Source of the DNA: Psychroserpens damuponensis
Lineage (GTDB): Bacteria; Bacteroidota; Bacteroidia; Flavobacteriales; Flavobacteriaceae
NCBI RefSeq assembly: GCF_000826655.1
Contig: NZ_JXJO01000016.1
Span: 62,001 to 126,000 of the forward strand
Length of the DNA: 64,000 bases
Direction: 5' to 3'
In this document: piece by piece, positions 45,627-55,233 of the stretch
How the letters are laid out: every line of letters begins with the position of its first letter
Numbering within the stretch: position 1 is the stretch's first letter
Translations under genes and position numbers: made by a program
Notes under the pieces: generated by a model
Seen by the model: only the letters and a program-made list of their open reading frames with translations
Told to the model about the DNA's origin: nothing
Databases searched by the model: none

Positions 45627-45674
45627 AAGTGCTAATTAATATTTTAAATTTACATTTTTTTTTTAAACTTCCTA

Positions 45675-48089
45675 TTAGCGTATTAAAGCAAAATGACTTT
45701 TAAACACTCGACCGTCTTCTAGAGTAACCACAAACCAATAATCACTTGCTGGCATATGAAAACCATTAAAAGTGCCGTCCCAACCAGGACCAAGCGGATC
45801 AACTTCTGCTAATAACTTCCCTAAACGATCAAAAATTAAAATTTGAGAGTTAGGTTGAAAATCGCTAGAAATCCCTTTGACTTGCCACGTCGGATTAAAT
45901 GTGTCTCCATTTGGTGTAAAATATTTTGGAAATCCAATTACCGATACAATGTCTTCTACAGTACCACAATCATTTTCGATATCACGTACATAAACGGTAT
46001 GAAAACCAAAACTCACATTTTCAAAAATATTACTGTCTTGGTATGTGCCTTCGGGATCATCTAAAGCATATTGGTAAATACCATCACCTTCTACAAATAC
46101 AGTAATAACATTATTAGATGTTGCATCGGTCACATGAATATCTAAAGTAGCCGTACCAGAAGCTAAGACATTAATCGTTCTATCTTTAAAACAACCATCT
46201 GTTGATGTTACTCTTACTGTATAGGTTCCTGGTTCATTGACTTCAATTTCAAATTCATCTTCTCCTGTAGACCATTCATAATAGTAATTATTTGGTGTAT
46301 CATCAATTAAGCCACCTGTTAATACAATGGTTTGCGGAAATGCGTTTAAACAATAAAATAGGTCTTCTTGAACCACAATATTAGGCAACTCATACACTGT
46401 GAGTTCAATCTCACTGATGCCAAAACAGGCATTCATATCTTCTACACGAGCAAAAATGGTTTGGTTATAAGCTGTAGTGTTGGTGAAATTAGTTCCTAAA
46501 GCATTGTCTTCTAGTAAGGCATCGTCATAGGTTTCATGAAAAGTAACCTCAAAATCAGGATCAATTCCGAAGAGTATAGCATCCACAGTATCGTTTAGAT
46601 TAAAGTTTGTAAATCCATCTTCAGTGCCATCATCGTCACAAGCCTCTAAACTTGTGTTATTAGAGTCGGTAGCACTTGTTTGCAGAGTTAATTCAGCAAT
46701 ATTAGTACATCCTGTTTCGGTATTGGTAACTAAAGCGTAAATAATATGCGGATTAAAATAATTCTCAAAAGCATCTGCATTGAGCTCATCTTCATGGTTT
46801 TCTAAATCTTCAAGCGATACATAAAACTGTATAGTTCTATTAGGAGCTCCTCCTGTAATATCATCAAAAACTTGGTTGAGGTCAAAGTTTGTGAAGCCTT
46901 CAGGAATACCATCTACATCACACTGAAATAATGATGTGTCAAAGGCGTCAGGAAGGGGAATGATAATTAAGTTTAGTGGTACAAATCCAACACATTGGGT
47001 TGAGATTTCTTCAACACGAACAATAATTTGTTGTGTTTCTGGTACTGTATTTTGAAATGATGTTGAAAGTGAATTAGTGTTCATCTCAGCATGCTCCTGG
47101 TTAAGGTGAAAGGAGAAATTGTAATTGTTAGGATTTAATCCATTTAAAATTTCTGGAATTTTTGATGTTAAATCAAATTCTGAAATTCCAAAAGGTAAAT
47201 CTGCTATACTACAATTTTGAAAATCACTAGGCGTTATGATTCCAATATCTGTGACATGTAAATCTATTCTTGCAGAGACAAAGCATCTAGATACCGAATT
47301 TAGGATTCTCGCATACACAGATTGAGGATTGTTAGTATTTGTATAAGGACTAATTAATGCATTAATACCTAAAACGGCATTCTCTTCAGAGTCATGGTAT
47401 GTGATATCAATATTAGTTTGGTTACCAATAATGCCTGAGGTTAAAGTTTCTAAATCAAATTGAGTGATACCATCTCCAAAAGGCGCAAGGGTGTCACATG
47501 CATCTAAATCTATGACATCATCAGTGGTCATTTGGTTTTCTGGCGGATTTGGAAATTGAGAAGTTCCTGTCCAGTCTAAATTAAACGGACTGTTTCCTAC
47601 AGGTCTATCAATTAATAAATAATAAGTTTCTCCAGCTAAAACTTCAATTTCATTGACAAAACTATTTCCATCTGCACCTGGACCTTCAGCAGGATCAGGT
47701 TCAGTAGCATTCATTCCTGTTAGATTATCGCCTTGATTTGCTGCGAGAGGATTTGTAGATGAACACCTAATTGCTGCACCTAAATTGGTACAAGAATCTG
47801 TTGGTCCAAATAATGCAAAGTCATAATCTTCAGCTAAATCAGTACTATTTGGTGTTAGCTTAAATCCAAAATTACCTGCTTGTTCAAAAGTAAGTCTAAA
47901 CCAAATGGTATTATTTTCAATCATAGAACATTCATTGGAGAAAAATTCTTGTGTGCCAACACCTACAACATTTAAATCAATATTAGAATTTCCGCAGATT
48001 TGAATCGCATTTACACAATCATTTGGTGATTGAGAGAATGATGTTAGTGAGATAAAAACTAATAACGCGAAAACAAATAACTTATTCAT
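45675..48089 (-). CDS. T9SS type B-sorted protein with PPC-like head, 4 Cys modules (804 aa)
   Basis: A secreted protein with signal peptide MNKLFVFALLVFISLTSFSQ. The head (~20-190: NDCVNAIQICGNSNIDL, NNTIWFRLTFEQAGNFGFKL, AGETYYLLID) resembles the PPC/CUB-like domain found in many Bacteroidota secreted proteins. Four Cys modules follow (ACDTLAPFGDG, NCSIADLPFG, QCDVDGIPEG, ACDDDGTEDG), an Ig-like segment (FYCLNAFPQTIVLTGG), a SprB-like region and the type B sorting domain (FPKYFTPNGDTFNPTWQV ... HFALIR). Its last ~415 codons are almost identical to those of the gene just upstream, so the two are a recent tandem duplication with different heads. Gap to that gene: 7 bases. Confidence 0.88.
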   Translation of the reverse strand: MNKLFVFALLVFISLTSFSQSPNDCVNAIQICGNSNIDLNVVGVGTQEFFSNECSMIENNTIWFRLTFEQAGNFGFKLTPNSTDLAEDYDFALFGPTDSCTNLGAAIRCSSTNPLAANQGDNLTGMNATEPDPAEGPGADGNSFVNEIEVLAGETYYLLIDRPVGNSPFNLDWTGTSQFPNPPENQMTTDDVIDLDACDTLAPFGDGITQFDLETLTSGIIGNQTNIDITYHDSEENAVLGINALISPYTNTNNPQSVYARILNSVSRCFVSARIDLHVTDIGIITPSDFQNCSIADLPFGISEFDLTSKIPEILNGLNPNNYNFSFHLNQEHAEMNTNSLSTSFQNTVPETQQIIVRVEEISTQCVGFVPLNLIIIPLPDAFDTSLFQCDVDGIPEGFTNFDLNQVFDDITGGAPNRTIQFYVSLEDLENHEDELNADAFENYFNPHIIYALVTNTETGCTNIAELTLQTSATDSNNTSLEACDDDGTEDGFTNFNLNDTVDAILFGIDPDFEVTFHETYDDALLEDNALGTNFTNTTAYNQTIFARVEDMNACFGISEIELTVYELPNIVVQEDLFYCLNAFPQTIVLTGGLIDDTPNNYYYEWSTGEDEFEIEVNEPGTYTVRVTSTDGCFKDRTINVLASGTATLDIHVTDATSNNVITVFVEGDGIYQYALDDPEGTYQDSNIFENVSFGFHTVYVRDIENDCGTVEDIVSVIGFPKYFTPNGDTFNPTWQVKGISSDFQPNSQILIFDRLGKLLAEVDPLGPGWDGTFNGFHMPASDYWFVVTLEDGRVFKSHFALIR
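45678..46925 (-). repeat. Duplicated 1.25-kb 3' block, copy A
   Basis: Encodes the last two Cys modules, Ig-like, SprB-like and sorting domains of the 804-residue protein. It is nearly identical in protein and highly similar in DNA to 48100-49352, in direct orientation about 2.4 kb apart. Confidence 0.85.
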
Positions 48090-48096
48090 AATAGGC

Positions 48097-51000
48097 TTAA
48101 CGTATTAAAGCAAAATGACTTTTAAACACTCGACCGTCTTCTAGGGTAACTACGAACCAATAATCACTTGCAGGCATATTAAAACCATTAAAAGTTCCAT
48201 TCCATCCAGGGCCAAGAGGATCAATTTCTGCTAATAATTTACCAAAACGATCAAAAATGAGCACTTGAGAATTAGGTTGGAAATCACTAGAAATCCCTTT
48301 AACTTGCCACGTAGGATTAAACTCGTCTCCATTTGGAGTGAAATATTTAGGGAACCCAATAACCGAAACAATCTCATCTACAATACCACAATCATTTTCA
48401 ATATCTCGAACATAAACCGTATGAAATCCAAAACTCACATCTTCAAAAATATTACTGTCTTGGTAAGGACCTTCGGGATCATCTAAAGCATATTGATACA
48501 TACCATCTCCTGATGCAAAAACTGTAATTATATTATTTGAAGTCGCATCTGTAACTTGAATGTCTAATGTTGCAGTATCAGAGGCTAATACATTAATCGT
48601 TCTGTCTTTAAAACAACCATCTGTAGACGTGACTCTCACAGTGTACGTTCCAGGTTCATTGACTTGAATCTCAAATTCATCTTCACCAGTAGACCACTCA
48701 TAATAGTAATTGTTAGGTGTATCAAAATCGTCTATCAAACCACCTGTTAATGTAATGGTCTGCGGAAATGAGTTTAAACAATAATATAGGTCTTCTAGAA
48801 TCACAATATTAGGTAGCTCAAATACGGTGAGCTCAATCTCACTAATGCCAAAACAAGCATTCATGTTTTCAACACGAGCATAAATAGTTTGGTTATAAGC
48901 TGTAGTGTTTGTGAAATTAGATCCTAAAGCATTGTCTTCTAGTAAGGCATCATTATAGGATTCGTAGAATGTAACCTCTAAATCTGGATCAATTCCGAAG
49001 AGTATAGCATCTAAAGTATCGTTTAGATTAAAGTTTGTAAATCCATCTTCAGTGCCATCATCGTCACAAGCTTCTAAACTGGTGTCGTTAGAAGATGTAG
49101 AACTTGCTTGTAGAGTTAATTCAGCAATATTAGTACAGCCGGTTTCAGTATTGGTAACTAAAGCGTAAATAATATGCGGATCAAAATAATTCTCAAACGC
49201 ATCTGCATTCAGCTCGTCTTCATCGTTTTCTAGATCTTCTAGTGAAACATAAAACTGTATAGTTCTATTTGCAGCACCACCTGTAATATCATCAAAAGCT
49301 TGATTGAGATCAAAGTTGGTGAAACCTTCAGGAATACCGTCTTCGTCACATTGTATGAGCAATGAATCAATAGCTTCAGGAGCATCATTAACCGTTAAAA
49401 TAAATGAACTTGTAGAGAAACAATCGGTATTAGCATTATTTTCTATTCGTACAAAAATTTCTTCGGTATAAGCTTCTGTATTAGTATAAGAGTTTGCGAA
49501 AGCACTGGTGTTATCGTTAGCATCTTCCTGCGTTGGATGATATGTTATGGTATACAATGATGGATCTTGAGTCCCTAGAATTCCTGCGTTTTGAGTATCT
49601 AACTCTAAAGTCGTTAAACCATCCATACTATTGGCAGTAAAATCGGTATCACAAATTGTAATATCGTCTAAAGTGTTTATTGCAGGAGTAAGAAAAACCG
49701 TTACTGTAAATGATGTTGTTGCAAAACAATTGGGATTGTCATTATTATCTACACGAGCGTAAATGGTTTGAGGGTTTTCTTCGGAAGTAAAATCACCAAT
49801 AATCTCGTTCATATCATCATCTGCATCCTCTTGCGATGTATAATAATGTACTGTGTATTGGGTTGGGTCTTGTGTATCAAGAATGTCTAAATCTTGAAGA
49901 GTAAGGTCAAAAACAGATGTTTCCGTAGCATCACAATTTACCATATTTTGAGGTTGTGTTGCAGTTGGTATATCAAATACACCAACAACAGCTTCTCCTT
50001 CAATAGGGCATTCACCATTATTAGGTTCAATATAAACCTCGTAAAACCCTGGGCTATCAATATCCAACTCAAAGGTGGTTTCTGCTAATACAACATCATC
50101 TTTAGTCCAGGCATAAGTTGCTCCAGGAACTTCTTCAGCAATTAAAGTATAAGAATCACCTGTACACAATTTAAGCTCAGTCGTACTAATTCCGTTTTGA
50201 ATGATATCTATTTGCGAGTTAAATAATGATTGTATAAAAGGCGGTAAACCTATTCGGCTTACATTTTGAAATCCACCATTGACATCTAATAAAATGCCGT
50301 TTTCATCATAATTAACTGCTGTTCCTGTTAATTCAGGATTATTAATGATACCTATAAAACTTCCAGTGTTAGGGAAATTAGGAAAAACCATTTGCGCTCT
50401 ATAAATGCGTTTATCTAATCCTAATTGAAGAGCTCCTGCAGTTAGTGAGCTAGAAAAATCAATTTCATTTCTAGAACCAAATATATCTGTACTTTCTAAA
50501 TCCCATTGAAAAAGGCTACTTCCTTGATTATTACCACCAATTCCAACGCCAACGGTTGCATAGACTTTTCTGTTTTCCGAAGAAAACTCAACACCATAAG
50601 GGCTATCATTCTCATTAGGGCCATACAATTCTACCGAGTTAGAAACAACACCTGTGTCATTATCAAAATCCATTAAATACACGCCTCCTCCAGAGTCGCC
50701 ACCTTCGGTAATTGCAAATCCAAAATGAGCTACTGCTAATTTAGTACCATCTGGAGAGGCTTTAAGGTAACCAAGAGCATTTCTACGATATCCAGCTACA
50801 GGAACCTCTGGTCCCACAGTTGAAATGACAGGTGTTGTTTGTACACCATTGATATCTATTTTAAAAGCATAATATTTATTCACAAAATGGGTAATTACCC
50901 AAAATGAAGAACAATCATCTGCTTTAACGGCTGTAATTTTTTCTGAGCATTTAAAGCGTTCCTCAGCCGGATCTGTAGGGTCATAAGTGACTAACGGAAC

Positions 51001-51501
51001 ATTTTTTTCGGTAGCAACAACATCACCTAAACCACCATCTAAAGTAATATCTACCAAAGAATACATTAATCCATTATTTAAGCCATCATCTGCTGTTGTT
51101 GGAGGAGACGGATTAATATGATGAGGTTCATCTACAGTAAAAATATAATAGGAGTCTGGATCTTGTGGTTTTGGCACTATTAAACCAGACGAAGTACTAG
51201 AATCGTCTCCTTTTAAACCTGTGCCAAACGCTTCACTCGCATTTGCCATTGGGTTGTGATTGGCATTCCAGACGGTTCTACCATCAGAGTAAAACAGTAA
51301 ATTTCCATTGGTGTCTGAAATAGAAGTACAACCTTCTAAGGTGTTTAATTGTCCGTCTGTGATTGCCGTAACGGTTCCGTTTCCAGCATTAAAACGTAGT
51401 CCTGCGTTTTGTCCAAAAAACCAATAGGACGCTTCTTGTTGTGCAAAAGAGAAAGCAACACAAAATAGTGTTGCAAAAAGTAAGAGGGATTTTTTTTTCA
51501 T
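48097..51501 (-). CDS. T9SS type B-sorted protein with propeller-like head, 4 Cys modules (1134 aa)
   Basis: A secreted protein with signal peptide MKKKSLLLFATLFCVAFSFAQ. The head (~22-430) starts QEASYWFFGQNAGLRFN and shows blade-like repeats (GNLLFYSDGRTVWNANH, YYIFTVDEPHH, NRKVYATVG, DKRIYRAQ), as in flavobacterial WD40-like or quinoprotein-like secreted propellers. An Ig-like segment and four Cys modules follow (NCDATETS, CDTDFTANSMDG, QCDEDGIPEG, ACDDDGTEDG), then the shared Ig-like/SprB-like/type B C-terminal block. It is the first gene of the probable operon 51501 to 43788. The head differs completely from that of its duplicated neighbour, while the C-terminal third is nearly the same. 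Confidence 0.86.
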   Translation of the reverse strand: MKKKSLLLFATLFCVAFSFAQQEASYWFFGQNAGLRFNAGNGTVTAITDGQLNTLEGCTSISDTNGNLLFYSDGRTVWNANHNPMANASEAFGTGLKGDDSSTSSGLIVPKPQDPDSYYIFTVDEPHHINPSPPTTADDGLNNGLMYSLVDITLDGGLGDVVATEKNVPLVTYDPTDPAEERFKCSEKITAVKADDCSSFWVITHFVNKYYAFKIDINGVQTTPVISTVGPEVPVAGYRRNALGYLKASPDGTKLAVAHFGFAITEGGDSGGGVYLMDFDNDTGVVSNSVELYGPNENDSPYGVEFSSENRKVYATVGVGIGGNNQGSSLFQWDLESTDIFGSRNEIDFSSSLTAGALQLGLDKRIYRAQMVFPNFPNTGSFIGIINNPELTGTAVNYDENGILLDVNGGFQNVSRIGLPPFIQSLFNSQIDIIQNGISTTELKLCTGDSYTLIAEEVPGATYAWTKDDVVLAETTFELDIDSPGFYEVYIEPNNGECPIEGEAVVGVFDIPTATQPQNMVNCDATETSVFDLTLQDLDILDTQDPTQYTVHYYTSQEDADDDMNEIIGDFTSEENPQTIYARVDNNDNPNCFATTSFTVTVFLTPAINTLDDITICDTDFTANSMDGLTTLELDTQNAGILGTQDPSLYTITYHPTQEDANDNTSAFANSYTNTEAYTEEIFVRIENNANTDCFSTSSFILTVNDAPEAIDSLLIQCDEDGIPEGFTNFDLNQAFDDITGGAANRTIQFYVSLEDLENDEDELNADAFENYFDPHIIYALVTNTETGCTNIAELTLQASSTSSNDTSLEACDDDGTEDGFTNFNLNDTLDAILFGIDPDLEVTFYESYNDALLEDNALGSNFTNTTAYNQTIYARVENMNACFGISEIELTVFELPNIVILEDLYYCLNSFPQTITLTGGLIDDFDTPNNYYYEWSTGEDEFEIQVNEPGTYTVRVTSTDGCFKDRTINVLASDTATLDIQVTDATSNNIITVFASGDGMYQYALDDPEGPYQDSNIFEDVSFGFHTVYVRDIENDCGIVDEIVSVIGFPKYFTPNGDEFNPTWQVKGISSDFQPNSQVLIFDRFGKLLAEIDPLGPGWNGTFNGFNMPASDYWFVVTLEDGRVFKSHFALIR
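48100..49352 (-). repeat. Duplicated 1.25-kb 3' block, copy B
   Basis: Partner of 45678-46925. Differences are mostly synonymous, and there is a 3-residue insertion (DDFDTPNN for DDTPNN region). Confidence 0.85.
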
Positions 51502-51639
51502 GTAATCATCGCAATTAGCTTAGCACGTTTTAATAACTTCATGAATAGAACAATTGATTGCTTAAAATTCCTAGGTTTTATTCTGAAATTTTAACCAACC
51601 AATTAAGTTCTTTTTCATAGCACTAAGTCACTAAAGATA

Positions 51640-52464
51640 TTACAAATCTCGCTTCTTTAATAATCTATACGATAAAAAGATAAATAAGGCAGTCCAAGCT
51701 ATGACGATTGCAAATTCATACCAATGCACAGCAAAATCATATAAAAAGTCTTGACCATTAGGCGCTTTAGATATAGCAATACGTTGAAACGGTTGGTCTA
51801 TAAGCTTATATATTGATTTTAATGGGAAAAAATTCTGGATTTTTGTAGCAATGCCTTCATCGATTTTCCAAGCTAAAACACCATATATAATCCATTCTAA
51901 AAGAAATAATACAAATAAGAATGCCAAAGCAAAAGCCGATCGTTTAACCAATACCCCTAAAAATAAACATAAACTGAAAAAACCAACAAGCTTTACAAAA
52001 TAGGCAAGTAGATATTCAATATCTCTAAATATTAAATGTACTTCATCAATACTTGAATAAAATAAACCAACGAGCATACAAATTATAAAAATCAATAATG
52101 TTGATAATGCCGAAAAGAAGACAATTGTATAAAATTTAGAGAGAATAAATTCTTTCTTACTCAAACCGTCAATGAGGTTTTGTTTAATGGTTTTGTTACT
52201 ATATTCATTACCAATCATACTCACCACAACAATGGCAAAAAAGAGTTTGAAGTAGGAGGCAAAAAAAGTCATGATATGCCATACAATCGGAAAATTAAAA
52301 ACGCCATAATGACCTACTTCTAACGTAAAATAGTTAAAGACATTAAATCGTATGGATGACAATAAAATGATGAAAAAAGGTAAAATAAATGATATAAATA
52401 TAAGAACCTTACTCGCTCTATTAAGCAGTAATTTTTGAAGTTCTAGTTGTAATAATCTTAACAT
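51640..52464 (-). CDS. ABC-2 type exporter permease
   Basis: A 274-residue membrane protein with six predicted spans: MLRLLQLELQKLLLNRASKVLIFISFILPFFIILL at the N-terminus, then FASYFKLFFAIVVVSMIGNEYSNKTIKQNLIDGLSKKEFI, a typical ABC-2 coupling region (EYSNKTIKQNL), and further spans to the C-terminus. I start at the ATG at 52464; the frame is open 13 codons upstream with a basic leader. The ATPase gene lies immediately upstream on the same strand. Layout resembles bacitracin or lantibiotic-type and gliding-related exporters, but the substrate cannot be assigned. Confidence 0.85.
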   Translation of the reverse strand: MLRLLQLELQKLLLNRASKVLIFISFILPFFIILLSSIRFNVFNYFTLEVGHYGVFNFPIVWHIMTFFASYFKLFFAIVVVSMIGNEYSNKTIKQNLIDGLSKKEFILSKFYTIVFFSALSTLLIFIICMLVGLFYSSIDEVHLIFRDIEYLLAYFVKLVGFFSLCLFLGVLVKRSAFALAFLFVLFLLEWIIYGVLAWKIDEGIATKIQNFFPLKSIYKLIDQPFQRIAISKAPNGQDFLYDFAVHWYEFAIVIAWTALFIFLSYRLLKKRDL

Positions 52465-52516
52465 GGTGGTTGATTTTTTTACCTTTATACTAGTTAAAGG
52501 CAAGTTGATTTGATGA

Positions 52517-53419
52517 TTAAGCTTCTGTATTATCTGTTAATTGCAAGAATTGTTCTTCTAAACTTTCTTTACGTTTCACGAGATGAGAAAGGATAATCCC
52601 TTCTGTAAACATGAGCTTATTAAATGTTGGTGCATCCATTGGTTCGTTTAAAAATGCAGTGATTAGCTGATCTTCAACCTTTATATTTCCGAAGGAAGCA
52701 TGATTCTCTAAAAGCGTTTTAAGCTCATTATGTTGTTCTGCCTTCAATTCAAAAAAGCCATGACTTGAGATCATTTCATCTACACGGCCAGCATACAATT
52801 TCTCGCCTTTACGCAATACAACAACATGAGAGCACACTTTTTCAACTTCGTCGAGTAGGTGAGATGCCAAAAGGATGGTTGTTCCAGTGCTCGCAATATC
52901 TTTGATTATTTTTCTAATTTGATGAATCCCTTGAGGATCGAGACCATTTGTAGGTTCATCTAGAATTAAAATTTCGGGATCATTTAACAATGCAGATGCG
53001 ATGGCTAAACGTTGTTTCATACCCAAAGAATAGGTTTTGAATTTATGATCTTTACGGTCTAAGAGTCCAACAATTTCTAATTTTTCATTGATTTTACTGA
53101 GATTCACACCTTTAATTCTGCACACTAACTTTAAGTTTTGTTCTGCAGTCATGTATGGGTAAAAATTTGGTCGTTCAATAATAGCACCTACTTTTTTAAG
53201 TGCGTTATGCGTTGAGATACTGCCATCAAACCAATGAAAATTTCCTTCGGTTTTATTGACAACGTTTAAAACAATACCTAGTGTTGTTGACTTCCCACTT
53301 CCGTTTGGTCCTAAAATACCGTAAACGTTGCCTTTGTTGATAGTAAACGACAAATCTTTAACAGCAGTGAGGTATCCAAATTTTTTGGTAAGATTATTAA
53401 TGGTTAAAATTGGTTCCAA
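52517..53419 (-). CDS. ABC exporter ATP-binding protein
   Basis: A 300-residue ATPase, partner of the downstream permease. Walker A is GPNGSGKST, the signature region is YSLGMKQRLAIA (LGMKQR, the form typical of drug/peptide exporters of the CcmA/BcrA group), Walker B is ILILDEPTNGLDP and the switch His is in LLASHLLDE. The C-terminal ~80 residues are a subfamily extension. No ATG occurs in frame near the beginning; I chose the TTG at 53419, which gives the normal start (EPILTINNLTKKFG). Another TTG at 53485 would add 22 hydrophobic residues foreign to the family. Confidence 0.88.
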   Translation of the reverse strand: MEPILTINNLTKKFGYLTAVKDLSFTINKGNVYGILGPNGSGKSTTLGIVLNVVNKTEGNFHWFDGSISTHNALKKVGAIIERPNFYPYMTAEQNLKLVCRIKGVNLSKINEKLEIVGLLDRKDHKFKTYSLGMKQRLAIASALLNDPEILILDEPTNGLDPQGIHQIRKIIKDIASTGTTILLASHLLDEVEKVCSHVVVLRKGEKLYAGRVDEMISSHGFFELKAEQHNELKTLLENHASFGNIKVEDQLITAFLNEPMDAPTFNKLMFTEGIILSHLVKRKESLEEQFLQLTDNTEA

Positions 53420-53543
53420 AATTTGATTGATTTTTTCTACGGAAAAAAGGAATCCGCAGTGGTTGATTACAAATACGACGAACAAATAGAAATATTGTTA
53501 CAAAGTAATTTTGAAAATAGTAAATTAGAGCTCAATTAATACT

Positions 53544-54605
53544 ATGGACGATTTAAAGATATCAAAAAAGAAACCTACTTATCCCATAAACGATAAACTG
53601 TATAACTATTTAAAAGCTTATAATCGAAACTTTAGGCTTCCCATTTTTTATGACGATTTATTACGATTTCAAGGTTCTATAGTGGTTTATGACAAAAATG
53701 ATGAAGATACGCTTTGGGTTCGTGTGTATTATAATGAGTTTGAACGCGAAGAAATAGATTTGAGTCTCAAACGTGTGTATTCTAATTTAATATCTGATGG
53801 TAACGAAACCATTTTTAAGTATCTAAATATTGATGCTATAGATTTCTGTACGTTTGGTAATACCAAGCCTTTTAGAATTAAAGTGCGAAACATTCTCAAT
53901 GATAATTATACCTATTTCTATGTTAAAAAAGCCGATGCTTCTCGTGTTTATGGGCTAGAATTAGAGCACATGCTTTCGCCTTATAACCTAAATTTTTTAG
54001 TTTATAAAAATACAATTATAGAAGAGCATATTGCAGGAATTCCTGGAGATGAATTTATAAAAACCATGTTGCCTGAGTGTAATTCATCAGAAAAATCACA
54101 AATAGCAAAAGAGTTTGTAAAATTTAATGAGCGTTGTATGATTAGACTTTTGGGAGATATGCGTTCTTACAATTATGTGATTGTACCTACACACGATTTT
54201 GATCATGTAGTTTTTAAAATTAGAGCCATAGATTTTGATCAACAATCTTACGAAGGAAAGTTGAACATTTACAGACCGCAATTTTTTAAGGAGAATTTTA
54301 AAATGGTGGAATTGGTTAGAGAGAAAATTCAAAAAGAATCTGTAGATCAATATAAAATTGAAGAGCGCTCTATTATTGTGCGTCGTATGCGAAGTTTTCA
54401 AGATAGAATAGGCGAGTTGTTAGACTGCATGCAAGCCGATACTATTTCTAATACAGACAACATTGAATTACTAAAGGAACAAATTTATAATTATACGTTA
54501 GATCTAGAATTTAGAAAAAGCAAAAATATGGGTCAGGTTCTAAGAAATGCACTCGGTTTTGTAAAGCGTAATTATGACGGGATAAATATGGATGGTTTTT
54601 CTTGA
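53544..54605 (+). CDS. Unknown flavobacterial protein with kinase-like fold hints
   Basis: A 353-residue soluble protein that I do not recognise as a named family. The central part has features of an atypical protein-kinase-like fold: an RLLGDMRSYNYVIVP segment (D...N spacing like a catalytic loop) followed after ~20 residues by IRAIDFDQQSYEG, where DFD could stand for the metal-binding DFG. The N-terminus has a strand-rich region (SIVVYDKNDEDTLWVRVYY). The C-terminal ~70 residues are helical. It is divergent from the ABC pair with ~125 bases between. The kinase-like reading is inference from short motifs only. Confidence 0.5.
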   Translation: MDDLKISKKKPTYPINDKLYNYLKAYNRNFRLPIFYDDLLRFQGSIVVYDKNDEDTLWVRVYYNEFEREEIDLSLKRVYSNLISDGNETIFKYLNIDAIDFCTFGNTKPFRIKVRNILNDNYTYFYVKKADASRVYGLELEHMLSPYNLNFLVYKNTIIEEHIAGIPGDEFIKTMLPECNSSEKSQIAKEFVKFNERCMIRLLGDMRSYNYVIVPTHDFDHVVFKIRAIDFDQQSYEGKLNIYRPQFFKENFKMVELVREKIQKESVDQYKIEERSIIVRRMRSFQDRIGELLDCMQADTISNTDNIELLKEQIYNYTLDLEFRKSKNMGQVLRNALGFVKRNYDGINMDGFS

Positions 54606-54617
54606 TGAGGTTAGTGT

Positions 54618-55193
54618 TTAGCTAAAAATCATCTTCAAAACCAACAAAAAGATAATTGTATTAACTGCAAATTTCACCCATTTTATATTCGATTTCAAAA
54701 CCAATTGAAGTATTGAGATTACAGCTAGCAATCCAGTAACAATCAACAACTGCGCCAATTCAATACCAACATTAAACCCTAAAAGCGGTAAAACTATAGA
54801 TTCTCCATCAAAAAGCATCATTTTAATGTAATTAGAAAATCCTAAACCGTGGATGAGCCCAAAGACTAGCAAAATGATATATGTAATAGTGAGTTGTTGT
54901 TTGGTTTGCTTATCCTTCAGAATAAAATAAAAATTATTTATACAACTGAGTAAAATGGTAATTGGGATGAGTAGTTCTACAGTATCTGCATTTATAGTGA
55001 CTAATTCTAAACCTGATAAGAATAAAGTGATGCAATGGCCAAGCGTAAAAGCAGTGACCAAACCAACAATTTTTTTCCAGTCTTTAAAAGAAAACAGAAT
55101 ACAAAATGAAATGATAAAATAGAAATGGTCTAGACCATCAAAGTCTAAAATATGATTGATACCTTCTTTTAAATAAAACCAAAAGTCAGTCAT
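54618..55193 (-). CDS. HupE/UreJ-like membrane protein
   Basis: A 191-residue membrane protein with about six spans. GINHILDFDGLDHFYFIISFCILF and VTAFTLGHCITLFLSGL carry the paired His/Asp pattern of the HupE/UreJ family (hgxDHxxF, FTxGHSxTL), and LVFGLIHGLGFSNY is the second hallmark. Family members take up nickel or cobalt, or accompany metalloenzymes. No hydrogenase or urease gene is in the window, and flavobacterial homologues occur alone, so the metal and physiological role are open. It is convergent with the unknown 353-residue gene. Confidence 0.8.
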   Translation of the reverse strand: MTDFWFYLKEGINHILDFDGLDHFYFIISFCILFSFKDWKKIVGLVTAFTLGHCITLFLSGLELVTINADTVELLIPITILLSCINNFYFILKDKQTKQQLTITYIILLVFGLIHGLGFSNYIKMMLFDGESIVLPLLGFNVGIELAQLLIVTGLLAVISILQLVLKSNIKWVKFAVNTIIFLLVLKMIFS

Positions 55194-55233
55194 TATGCTA
55201 CTTTAAATAAGTGATCGAGTAAAATTAAGATGC

